In this document: one piece after another, positions 53,337-61,346 of the stretch
Layout of the letters: the number at the start of each line of letters is the position of its first letter
Numbering within the stretch: the stretch's first letter is position 1
Origin: a virus
Reading direction: 5' to 3' (one strand)
IMG/VR virus record: IMGVR_UViG_3300028676_000005
Location: 165,430-229,429 of that record
DNA length: 64,000 bases
Program-made: the position numbers and the translations under genes
The notes under the pieces: generated by a model
What the model saw: the letters and a program-made list of their open reading frames with translations, nothing else
Told to the model about the DNA's origin: nothing
The model's database searches: none

Positions 53337-53666
53337 ATGCCAATTGGTTCTATTCGTAATAGTGCAGCTAATGCCGTCTTTTTTACTCCAGAATACAAAA
53401 CTCTTGTTCGGTCTCTTAAAGAAATTCTGGTAAAAGAAGCTCAATCAATTCCTGTTGTTAATGCTAACGAGCGATACGCTTACCGTTACGACTTTTACAG
53501 ACTTCTCCGCAGTTTAAAGATTCCTAGTCATATGTACTGGACGGTTGCATTTCTTAACGGTGTTACTGATCCGACCAAGGATAACAGTAGCATTATTGAA
53601 GTTTTGAACATTAGCGAAGAATCAGTACTCCGCGCTATATCACGAAGTAATACACGGGAAGGTTAA
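53337..53666 (+). CDS. Hypothetical small protein
   Basis: 109 residues, basic and helical, no motif recognised. A single + strand gene divergent from the beta C-terminal gene and convergent with 53728-55191; its start ATG has GAGAT upstream (a weak RBS). The small solo unit resembles a regulatory gene, but no DNA-binding motif is obvious apart from a possible helix-turn-helix-like stretch EVLNISEESVLRAISRSN near residues 88-105. Confidence 0.5.
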   Translation: MPIGSIRNSAANAVFFTPEYKTLVRSLKEILVKEAQSIPVVNANERYAYRYDFYRLLRSLKIPSHMYWTVAFLNGVTDPTKDNSSIIEVLNISEESVLRAISRSNTREG

Positions 53667-53683
53667 AAAACAATTAATAGTAA

Positions 53684-53715
53684 CCAGTACTCCAGCCTTG
53701 CGGCTGGAGTACTGG
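53684..53715. terminator. Bidirectional terminator hairpin
   Basis: Perfect 14-bp stem (CCAGTACTCCAGCC and complement) with loop TTGC, between convergent stops at 53666 and 53728. Confidence 0.85.
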
Positions 53716-53727
53716 ATTATTCACGCA

Positions 53728-55191
53728 TTAATAAACTGGGTTATCGAACTGGTTACCAGTAACGATACTACCACCGCTGGATGCTGCCGGAGCTTGTGGT
53801 TGCATCATACCGCCAGCCATTTGCATCATCATCAACTGTTGAGGGGTCAGACCCATCATTGCCATCATTGGGTTCATTGCCCCAACACCAGGTACGGATA
53901 ATCCTGGGATACCGGAGTTTTGTGGAACCGCCGATACGTCATTACGCTGCAACATGGTGCCTGCACGAGTACAGGTATAAACAACCTGCGAGTTAGTCAG
54001 GGTGTTCAGTGCGTAGTGACGGATCTGATTGGCGTATGGATCGATCTCGTAACGCAGGTAACGGTCACCGGTGATCATCGGTGGTGGTGTTACAACAAAA
54101 CCGTCAACAACGCCAGTCATCGGCATACCCATTTGCTGGGCATTGGTAACTTGGTGTTGTTGCAGTTGATTTTGCTGTACCGCTGGTTGTTGATGGTGAT
54201 TCGACGTAACCGAGAACATGTTGGCCATGCCGTTCATGGCATTGGTACTTTCGGCCGCTTCGTCCTGGGTGTTGTGGGTGTTGTAGTCCAGAGAAGGAAC
54301 CTGACGATACAACGTCGGGAGTTCTTCCATCTGCTCGGTCCAGCTCAGATCGATTGGATAGATACCCAACTTATCGAAGTCACCACGGAACATGTTCTGG
54401 ATTCGGTTCATTTGCTCGGCAATCTGCTCGAAGCAACCGAAGTAAGAGATCATGCGGGATGCCGACGAGTTGGTTGACTCGTAGCTTGCACTTTCTGGAT
54501 CGGTTACAGCCGGGATGATTACTTGGAACAGGTGAGCCAGCAACTTCAGGGCGCCACGAGAAACAGACACACCGTTCAGTTCGACAGTCTGGTTGTCGGC
54601 CTGGCCTTCGCTTTGAGAGAGACGTTTGATGATCTCGCTGTACATTGGGAAGACGGGCTTGGTTTTGTGGTAAACCTTGCTACCGCCGCTAGTCTGACTA
54701 CGACCGGCGCCTTTGGAAACTTTCAGGTGAATGAAACGGGTGTCGATACCGTTGTCATCGATCTCGACGGTGAACCGGGCCATGATGCTTTCCAGCTCAT
54801 CGATGGTCTTCTTCTTGGCCGCTTTGAGGGGTTCCAGGATGTTGAGGATGTTCTGGTTCCAGTTACGCTTTTCTTTGCCGGCAGCGATGCTTGCAAGGAT
54901 CGGAGGATACTTCTTAAACAGCTCCAGCAGTTTGATACCGACCATGCGACGGATGATCTTGAAGATCTCGGTCTCTTTACTGGTGATATGTTCACAGCCT
55001 GGGTGGAAGAAGACCTTGTCCGAAGTGTCATTGGATTCCAGAACTTCGGTTACGGGCAGGAACAGGAACATGCCGTCCACACGAATGTCGATTTCCTTAT
55101 TGCCTACCGACAGTACAATCTGACTGTTGGGTTTGACGATACCGCCAATCGCCATGAGGATTGCTTTGTACAACTTGTTGAGATCGTTCAT
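53728..55191 (-). CDS. Hypothetical protein with Gln/Met/Pro-rich low-complexity tail
   Basis: 487 residues. Residues 1 to ~320 are a folded, mainly helical domain with a basic patch (KEKRNWNQN, LKAAKKKTIDE). From ~330 on it is rich in Gln, Asn, Met, Pro, Gly and Ala (HHQQPAVQQNQLQQHQ; QQLMMMQMAGGMMQPQ), a prion-like or phase-separating composition. I recognise no family. It is in the run with 55205-56638 and 56654-58201 behind one promoter candidate. Such tails occur in nucleoid-like and compartment-associated proteins; any link to the phage nucleus is speculation. Confidence 0.55.
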   Translation of the reverse strand: MNDLNKLYKAILMAIGGIVKPNSQIVLSVGNKEIDIRVDGMFLFLPVTEVLESNDTSDKVFFHPGCEHITSKETEIFKIIRRMVGIKLLELFKKYPPILASIAAGKEKRNWNQNILNILEPLKAAKKKTIDELESIMARFTVEIDDNGIDTRFIHLKVSKGAGRSQTSGGSKVYHKTKPVFPMYSEIIKRLSQSEGQADNQTVELNGVSVSRGALKLLAHLFQVIIPAVTDPESASYESTNSSASRMISYFGCFEQIAEQMNRIQNMFRGDFDKLGIYPIDLSWTEQMEELPTLYRQVPSLDYNTHNTQDEAAESTNAMNGMANMFSVTSNHHQQPAVQQNQLQQHQVTNAQQMGMPMTGVVDGFVVTPPPMITGDRYLRYEIDPYANQIRHYALNTLTNSQVVYTCTRAGTMLQRNDVSAVPQNSGIPGLSVPGVGAMNPMMAMMGLTPQQLMMMQMAGGMMQPQAPAASSGGSIVTGNQFDNPVY

Positions 55192-55204
55192 TCAACTGCC
55201 CTTA

Positions 55205-56638
55205 TTAATTGATATATTCGCGAAGATTGTTCAGGAAGTTTACCGCATCATTAACACCGGTTTCAGTACCAGCGATGTTCGGACTAGTCCGACAGATGTA
55301 GTATGTCGCATTGGTGTAATTTTGCATGGTCTGTTCGTCGCCATTGAAGAACAGTTCCACACTGGTCTCACCAAACAAAGAGCAGGTAACAGAAATGTTT
55401 ACGATGGTACGCTGATGTTCATAACCAGTGTTGAACTTGGTGTAGAACTTATCTTTAAACAATTGCGTAAAACGTTCCAGCCGGTTAATGGCATATGGGT
55501 CCTGGTCGGAGATCGACATGAACTCACCGGTTACCAGCTTAACGCCATCTTCATCCATGAAACCGCCGAACTCTGCCACGTTGTTAGTAGCAGCAAATAC
55601 GACGTGGGTCAGACCGGCACGGATTGCCAAGTCAGCACAGAGAAATGCGATTTCTTTTGCTGTGGACTCGATGATAGTAGTAGCGCCGTAAGCGTAAGAC
55701 ATCGCCACGTTGTCTACTTCGTCGAACAGGTTAGCGTTCAACATACGGTCGTCGAGTACATCTGTAAAGTTTTCGAAGACGCTGGCAATCTCGCCCAGAG
55801 TAAACCCTTCAAAGCCTTTATAGTGCCAGGTGCCAGTAGCAACAGCCATAGCACGGAAGAACTCGTTATCCGATACCAGCTGCTCAGCCATGGAGTTGGC
55901 GTAGATGCTGCCGGATATACTGTCTTCAATACCCATGCCGCCAGTAACGTCATCATGCATCACGTTACCAGCAATTTTCAACAACTGTTTAGCGTAATGT
56001 GTGCTGTCCATGTTTTGCGTTTTGGAGATCAACAACGCGTTGGACAGGTCAGCGGTAGCGTTACCGACATAACCGGCTTGGCGACCTTCTTGTTCAGTAG
56101 AGATGTATCCCAGCACCTCGTTACCGATGTCGATAGGACGCATTGAGCGCAGTTTCTTACCAGTGTTTGGATCACCGAGCAGGAACTGTGCCGAGTTGTT
56201 TACTGTTTGACGAACATCAGGCATCCCAGTCATATCACTGATGCTGGTGATGTCAATACTCCAGGTGCGTACTGGAACAAAGCGAGTAGCCGGATCGATA
56301 CCATCTTCGCGGGCTTCACCGCCTGCGAGGTAGCCAAGTACGATCAGCTCTACTTCTTTAAGTGCACTTACCATTACAGAAAAACGAAGTCGGCAGAGAC
56401 CACGGCGCATGTTGAAAGTATCTTCAATCTCTACAGCGCCGCGTGGCTGAACAGTAAGACCGCCAGATTGACCGGCGATATCATTGATCATGCTTTCTAC
56501 CAGACCGCCACGGTTAACCTCTTGGATCATGAGGTCTACGTTTTGCGATTCCAGGTTGAGCTGATTGTGACGATGAAAATGTACGTGGTTTGGGTTGCCG
56601 ATGCCCATTGTTACGTCGCGTAGTACGATGTCTGCCAT
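55205..56638 (-). CDS. Protein of unknown function, nucleic-acid block
   Basis: 477 residues, soluble, alpha/beta, acidic; the start ATG at 56638 is preceded by AAGGAA (TAAGGAATGTAAGAA). Several Gly-rich hydrophobic segments (TTIIESTAKEIAFLCADLA; GLTHVVFAATNNVAEFGGF) suggest a compact globular oligomeric protein. No catalytic motif recognised. It sits between two other unknown proteins of ~500 residues under the 58226 promoter candidate. I considered the phage nucleus shell protein but see no specific support. Confidence 0.5.
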   Translation of the reverse strand: MADIVLRDVTMGIGNPNHVHFHRHNQLNLESQNVDLMIQEVNRGGLVESMINDIAGQSGGLTVQPRGAVEIEDTFNMRRGLCRLRFSVMVSALKEVELIVLGYLAGGEAREDGIDPATRFVPVRTWSIDITSISDMTGMPDVRQTVNNSAQFLLGDPNTGKKLRSMRPIDIGNEVLGYISTEQEGRQAGYVGNATADLSNALLISKTQNMDSTHYAKQLLKIAGNVMHDDVTGGMGIEDSISGSIYANSMAEQLVSDNEFFRAMAVATGTWHYKGFEGFTLGEIASVFENFTDVLDDRMLNANLFDEVDNVAMSYAYGATTIIESTAKEIAFLCADLAIRAGLTHVVFAATNNVAEFGGFMDEDGVKLVTGEFMSISDQDPYAINRLERFTQLFKDKFYTKFNTGYEHQRTIVNISVTCSLFGETSVELFFNGDEQTMQNYTNATYYICRTSPNIAGTETGVNDAVNFLNNLREYIN

Positions 56639-56653
56639 TTCTTACATTCCTTA

Positions 56654-58201
56654 TTAAGCGTTAACTTTTCTAATGAGGGTCATGAATTCGGTCTTGATTG
56701 CGTTTTCTAGATCAATCGAGAACAAATCCCCAGCGGAGACCCGGTCGTAAATTGTTTCATTTTCCAGTACACCGTATTCCAAGTTAGAACGCCAGATACC
56801 TTGACCGAGGGAAGTCATGAACGCGTCTGCGTTAAGGATAGCTTCGTTGTAACCACGGTTCTCACTGTTACGAGATTGCACGTCACAGATAGAGGACAGA
56901 TAGTTCTTGTCTTCATCAGTTAAACGCAACCCGTCTGCAAGGGAACGGATACCAGTCGGGTCTACTTGTGCGCCCAATACACTTGGTAGATAAGTGAACC
57001 CCATTTCGCTCAGCTTCACTTGGGCCAATGCAATGGCTGCCGTAATCTGAGTATAGCTGCAAGCTTCCCATATAAAGGAAGAGACATCACCCGAGTAAAC
57101 GAGCATTAGCAACTGGTGTACGTGTTCGTGCAAATCAAAGTCCCAGTTAACCGGGAGGTTGTCATACACTTTTTCTACAAGCTTTTCATTCTTGATATTC
57201 AAAGCTAAGCACTGGTATTTAAACCGGTCTACAAAGCGAGGCTTATCGGTCTCGTCAAACAAACCAAAGCTAAAGAACTCAGCATCAGCTTCTTGGTCGG
57301 CTTCTTTAGTCTCGGCCGTAATACCATACTTATCCAATGACGATCGTTTATCTTCGTCATCACCGCCTGGTCGGCTTTCTTTTGCCTTGAATACAACGCT
57401 GTTCTCATGCTGACGAACTGCACCGTTAATACCGTTGGCAATATTCTTGTCTTTTTCTGTTTCAGGAATTACTGCACAGCACAACCTGTCAAAGATCGCG
57501 CTATACAAAACTTTCTTAATAAATGTCTCGCTGCCCCCGCCACCATCAATTTGAGTTGGAAAACCTCGTTTATCAAAAGAATGCTTAAAGTAGGTTTCCA
57601 GTTTCTTCCAACCTGGCATGCTGGTAATCAGTATGTTGCTACTCAGCAGTTCACCACACACGATCTCGCTGTAACCAGCACCCATGATTTGATCGAAGCG
57701 ATTAAGCAGACCAAAGATGATTGGATAAGTTGCTCGTGCCACAAACGCCAGCTTAACCAGGTTTACATAGTCCTGATCAGTAATAGTTGTTTCAAGTGGG
57801 TAGTCCCCTTTACTGGATGCCTCGCTTAAGTTACGCGGGATTACCAAGTGTTCGGAGTTTTGGATATACCCGCAGTACTTACTGATGTTGATCATATCCA
57901 AGATATTATCAACGATTGGTTTGAGCTGACTGATCTCATTGTTATAATCGTAAAACTTACCGAACTCGACAATGTGATGAGCTTTGCTGTAAAGCTTAAA
58001 CAGTTTGATCTTTTCTTCTGTGGTAAGTACCGCTTCCACATACTGGTTAAGACATAAGAAAAGGTTGTTCTCTACCTCGTCAGAAATCTTTTCCAGTTGT
58101 ACTTTGGACTTACCGTTAAACAGGACCATTTGGTCATTAAGATTTACAACAATAGCTTTAATGCCCTTTTTACCGCTACGACGAGTGTCGATTGAGAACA
58201 T
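56654..58201 (-). CDS. Protein of unknown function, first gene of a promoter-led operon
   Basis: 515 residues, helical, many Leu/Ile/Tyr, with a charged low-complexity loop near 275-310 (KAKESRPGGDDEDKRSSLDK). No family recognised. In length and position next to polymerase genes it resembles the non-canonical fifth subunit of the phiKZ non-virion RNAP (gp68, ~520 residues), but I have no motif to support that. A strong copy of the 26-bp promoter element lies 24 bases upstream of its ATG. Confidence 0.45.
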   Translation of the reverse strand: MFSIDTRRSGKKGIKAIVVNLNDQMVLFNGKSKVQLEKISDEVENNLFLCLNQYVEAVLTTEEKIKLFKLYSKAHHIVEFGKFYDYNNEISQLKPIVDNILDMINISKYCGYIQNSEHLVIPRNLSEASSKGDYPLETTITDQDYVNLVKLAFVARATYPIIFGLLNRFDQIMGAGYSEIVCGELLSSNILITSMPGWKKLETYFKHSFDKRGFPTQIDGGGGSETFIKKVLYSAIFDRLCCAVIPETEKDKNIANGINGAVRQHENSVVFKAKESRPGGDDEDKRSSLDKYGITAETKEADQEADAEFFSFGLFDETDKPRFVDRFKYQCLALNIKNEKLVEKVYDNLPVNWDFDLHEHVHQLLMLVYSGDVSSFIWEACSYTQITAAIALAQVKLSEMGFTYLPSVLGAQVDPTGIRSLADGLRLTDEDKNYLSSICDVQSRNSENRGYNEAILNADAFMTSLGQGIWRSNLEYGVLENETIYDRVSAGDLFSIDLENAIKTEFMTLIRKVNA

Positions 58202-58225
58202 AGCGAGATTACCTTTTGTCTGTTA

Positions 58226-58251
58226 CTACCCTAATAATTTAGGTCTGAAAT
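58226..58251 (-). promoter_or_regulatory. Candidate early-type phage promoter
   Basis: Minus-strand element ATTTCAGACC-TAAATTAT-TAGGGTAG, 24 bases upstream of the ATG at 58201; 23 of 26 positions match the element at 7891-7916. A terminator (58272-58303) lies just upstream, so this starts a new transcript. Confidence 0.62.
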
Positions 58252-58271
58252 TCTCTTGCAAAGCATAAAGG

Positions 58272-58303
58272 TTAACCTAGGCGGGATATCCCGCCTAGGT
58301 TAA
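58272..58303 (-). terminator. Terminator after the SSB-like gene
   Basis: Perfect 14-bp stem (TTAACCTAGGCGGG and complement) around ATAT, nine bases past the stop at 58313; followed by CCTTTATGCTTTG. Confidence 0.75.
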
Positions 58304-58312
58304 TTCACGTAT

Positions 58313-59035
58313 TTAGAAATCAACGTCGTCGAATTCGTTATCGAAGTTCGAGTTGGACTGGTTAGGGTTGGTTGGACGCTGTACAGCTGCGCCGCCGCCG
58401 GTGCCTTCACGAGGTTTTGGTGGCTCGTAGCCTTCCAGCTCCATGCGATCCAGAACAGGCTGGTGGAACTTGATCCAGCTACGCACATACATGCGCGACA
58501 TGACGCCCAGGTCTTCCACGGTTTCGCCAGCGGTGTTGCGCACCAGGATTACCGATTGGTTTGGACCTTTGAAACGGGTCTTGACTTTGTAGTCGCCCTT
58601 GCTGTAGCCCAGGGTGATGATGCCGTCGGCGTCGCGGATGATCGTCAGCGTGATCTGCGTGATCGGAGCATCGGACATGCGGCTGGCGCCACCGGTACGG
58701 ACGAACTGGTGTTTCTTGACGACCAATTGCTTGGTGCCGAATTCCGGGTTGTTCGTGGCTTCGAGCAGCGCTTCGAACAGGATGTTGCGGTGGTACATGT
58801 CGAGTTCGACTTCTTTGTGCGGAGACTTCGCACCTTCTTTGAACACGCCATCGGAAATCTTCAACACCACTTTACCGGCGTTGGTCAGTTCCCACATGAA
58901 CTGCGCAGGGTACTTCCCGCCTTCCATCGGAGCATCCGACGCAGGGTGCGGCATCCGCCAGTCGTTCAGGTACATCTTTTTACGAGGGGTAAAGACTGGA
59001 CGATCACCACCGCCACCGTTGTTGTAATTGCTCAT
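58313..59035 (-). CDS. Single-stranded DNA-binding protein candidate (acidic C-terminal tail)
   Basis: 240 residues. Architecture matches SSBs: a Gly-rich N-terminus, a ~190-residue beta-rich domain with aromatic and basic residues (KYPAQFMWEL, LTIIRDADGIITLGYSKGDYKVKTRF given by its parts), then a Gly/Pro/Asn linker and an acidic tip FDNEFDDVDF, strikingly like the bacterial SSB tip DDDIPF that recruits partners. Codons are strongly G/C-ending, as in the capsid gene, so it should be very abundant. It precedes the SF4/SF2 helicases' functional needs and lies near the SbcD-like nuclease. I infer SSB from architecture rather than a specific OB-fold signature. Confidence 0.6.
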   Translation of the reverse strand: MSNYNNGGGGDRPVFTPRKKMYLNDWRMPHPASDAPMEGGKYPAQFMWELTNAGKVVLKISDGVFKEGAKSPHKEVELDMYHRNILFEALLEATNNPEFGTKQLVVKKHQFVRTGGASRMSDAPITQITLTIIRDADGIITLGYSKGDYKVKTRFKGPNQSVILVRNTAGETVEDLGVMSRMYVRSWIKFHQPVLDRMELEGYEPPKPREGTGGGAAVQRPTNPNQSNSNFDNEFDDVDF

Positions 59036-59103
59036 GACGTTTCCTTATTTCAAAAAATGTGTTTGAGTGTTATAAATATGGTTCGCAGTACTAATAAACT
59101 TTT

Positions 59104-59394
59104 TTACTTATCCACGTATTCTGGCATTGGTTCGCCAGAGAAATGGGCTTCAATAGCTTCTTTAAGCCATTGACGGTGCCCTGGTCCACCGTGAGCAATC
59201 TTGTCAAACAATTCAGGGATACGCTTGATAATGTCCACAGCAACCTGGAAGTCACCTGTAGGGCATGTATCATCACCGCTACCGGCTACACCGGCACAGT
59301 ACTCAATGTTTCCAACCAGGACGTTTACCTTTTCACCAAAGGTAGCGTCTTCGTCAGGGTTATTAAGCATTTTGTATTTATCAAATGTCGACAT
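59104..59394 (-). CDS. Hypothetical small protein
   Basis: 96 residues, acidic, with two Cys residues (AGVAGSGDDTC). RBS AAGGAA ahead of the ATG at 59394. No motif recognised. A 68-base AT-rich gap separates it from the SSB-like gene and could carry that gene's own promoter. Confidence 0.5.
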   Translation of the reverse strand: MSTFDKYKMLNNPDEDATFGEKVNVLVGNIEYCAGVAGSGDDTCPTGDFQVAVDIIKRIPELFDKIAHGGPGHRQWLKEAIEAHFSGEPMPEYVDK

Positions 59395-59404
59395 GACAAA
59401 TTCC

Positions 59405-60202
59405 TTAGAGCATTAGCATCAAACCACCGCGTTCAATACCTGGCGGTAATCCAGCTATAGTAGAACGCACCCTTGACATTGATGTGGCAGATGACCAGTT
59501 ATGTTCGTCGGCTAATCGTTTGACTACCTCCCGGATACCAGATGAAGATGCTTTGAAGTTAGTTGAGTTATCTCCAAACACCTGGATAGTTAAACGGTTA
59601 AGTGGGATACCCATCAGCTTCTTGCCGTTAGTCAATTTCGTATACCAATCCGGATATGCTTTAAGCACTCCTGTATAAGACTCTAACAACTTAAGCCTGG
59701 TTACCCCACTCGTTTCGCACAAATCCACAGGGTGGTGCGTCAATACAATCCCGTTGCCGCCAAAAGACGGCATACCGACATCGGTCTTAACAATAAGCTT
59801 TTCATATTTCTTTTGGACCGCTTCGCAGACTTTGAAGATAATCTTCTCTTCTTCAATCTGTTTTTCAGTACCCTTTAGAGGATCTTTAATATCAGCCTTA
59901 GGGTACTTGCTAGCGATCCCTTTATACGTTGGGAAGTAAACAATCATCTTTACTGGACGACCGTTACGGTGGGTTTCAACATATTTAGCCAAAAACGTAA
60001 TATCACCAGCTACGTCTTTGGTAAGTTGCTCCACATCATTAAATTCAGCTTCTTCCCGAGTATAAGACTCCCTGGCATTACGCACCAGGGTTCTCAAATT
60101 AAACAGAACCTCATCAACGTTACGGAAGCTCTGTAGGGTTCCTGCCTCAAGACACAACGACGTACCCACAGAAATACCGAGCGCACCTACTGAACGTGTC
60201 AT
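59405..60202 (-). CDS. Protein of unknown function coupled to the SbcD-like nuclease
   Basis: 265 residues, alpha/beta, basic C-terminal half (TKLTNGKKLMG; IREVVKRLADEHNWS). Its ATG overlaps the nuclease stop (ATGA), so they are co-produced. THHPVDLCETSG near 155-166 and Gly-rich turns are notable but not diagnostic. It may be a nucleic-acid-handling partner, inferred from coupling. Confidence 0.5.
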   Translation of the reverse strand: MTRSVGALGISVGTSLCLEAGTLQSFRNVDEVLFNLRTLVRNARESYTREEAEFNDVEQLTKDVAGDITFLAKYVETHRNGRPVKMIVYFPTYKGIASKYPKADIKDPLKGTEKQIEEEKIIFKVCEAVQKKYEKLIVKTDVGMPSFGGNGIVLTHHPVDLCETSGVTRLKLLESYTGVLKAYPDWYTKLTNGKKLMGIPLNRLTIQVFGDNSTNFKASSSGIREVVKRLADEHNWSSATSMSRVRSTIAGLPPGIERGGLMLML

Positions 60203-61326
60203 AGGAACTCCGATAGTACCTTAAGAGCCTCTGCTTCGGAGACTCCATATTTATTTAGCCCAGTTGCCACACTTTCTACCGCAAGTATGTTATCTGGCAA
60301 ACTAGACTTGGTTAAAGAGATACCGTTATACACGTCAGTGCTAAACAGAACCTCATCGACTAATTCATCCGCATTCTTTTCGTTCTCTGCTTTAATACCG
60401 TAATCGGGATACTCTTTGCTAAGCATCCCAAGTACTGGGTTTACTACTAAAGCAGAACCGCCCATTACCCTGATTTGAGAGTGTCTAGGTAGTTTCTTCC
60501 TTTTAACAAAATCATGAAACTTAACGATTAACTCTTCTGCGGTTATTTCACCATTGACCTTGAGGGTGACATATGGGAGCGCATTCTTGTTCTCCCAGAA
60601 ATTGGCACTGAATTTATTGTTCTTTAAGTCAAAGTCAACAACGTATCCGCCTTTAGGGTGTTCTTCCCCATGGCGTGTACGATCAAAAGATCCGGACGTA
60701 TATAAATAGCCGGACTGGACTGGGGTATGGATATGACCAGCCAAAATACACAACCTGACAATAGACGACCAACGTTCTAAGTTGTGTGCCTTATGTCTTA
60801 CCTTAGTAGGTAACTGGAACTCGAAAGCTCCATGGAAGTGGATCATGTCGACTTTATCTAAACCGGTTTCACTTAATACGGCAAGTGCCCGTTCCCAGAT
60901 TTCGTCGGGTGTTGCAGTCCCCATGTTGTCCGGGACGTACATAACAGTAAGCCCGTCGAGATGTTCATAGGTTTTGATACACAAGGTATCAATGTACTCT
61001 ACTCGCATACCTTCAGGAGCCAGGTTCAGGAAGTGTTTAGGCTGTTCCCAGTCGTGAGACGAAGTACCGGCTAACCACGTTACTTGAATGGCTGGGTTGA
61101 GCTTGTAGGCCTCGTGAAGAAAGGCTTTGGCCCATTCAAACACCAGGTGTGTATCAGGGTGGGGAAGTTCGACCATACGTTCAAAGAAGTCACCACCAAA
61201 AGACACCATATCCACATTGGCCAGGTCGTGCTCCTTACGCAAGAATCGGGTAAGGTTATTCAGGATATGTGGTGTTGGAGTTGTCTGGTGAAAGACATGT
61301 TGATCAGAACTCCATAACAAACGCAT
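60199..61326 (-). CDS. SbcD/Mre11-like metallophosphoesterase (recombination nuclease subunit)
   Basis: 375 residues, the size of SbcD and T4 gp47. Calcineurin-type motifs: SSDQH (D8, H10), FGGDFFER (D46), a 'GNHD' position reading GTSSHDW (H91, D92), FHGAF (H164-H166 region), AGHIHTP (H198, H200), then SGSFDRTRHGEEHPKGGYVV, here cited as GSFDRTRHGEE plus KGGYVV, which mirrors SbcD 'GSLSRLDFGEE..KGF'. It should cut or process DNA ends as a Mn2+ nuclease with an SbcC/gp46 ATPase partner that is not in this window. The Asn of GNHD, normally a metal/phosphate ligand, appears replaced by Ser. Confidence 0.8.
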   Translation of the reverse strand: MRLLWSSDQHVFHQTTPTPHILNNLTRFLRKEHDLANVDMVSFGGDFFERMVELPHPDTHLVFEWAKAFLHEAYKLNPAIQVTWLAGTSSHDWEQPKHFLNLAPEGMRVEYIDTLCIKTYEHLDGLTVMYVPDNMGTATPDEIWERALAVLSETGLDKVDMIHFHGAFEFQLPTKVRHKAHNLERWSSIVRLCILAGHIHTPVQSGYLYTSGSFDRTRHGEEHPKGGYVVDFDLKNNKFSANFWENKNALPYVTLKVNGEITAEELIVKFHDFVKRKKLPRHSQIRVMGGSALVVNPVLGMLSKEYPDYGIKAENEKNADELVDEVLFSTDVYNGISLTKSSLPDNILAVESVATGLNKYGVSEAEALKVLSEFL

Positions 61327-61346
61327 GTAAACTCCCCATTAATCAA

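Noticed and set aside
54523-55212. + strand frame opposite gene 53728-55191
   Set aside because: Antisense shadow without RBS; the minus gene has a proper start and lies in an ordered operon.
55205-58201. Phage nucleus shell protein (chimallin) or PhuZ tubulin
   Set aside because: Neither of the ~500-residue proteins here shows features I could tie to the shell protein, and no tubulin GGGTG[T/S]G signature was seen anywhere in the window.
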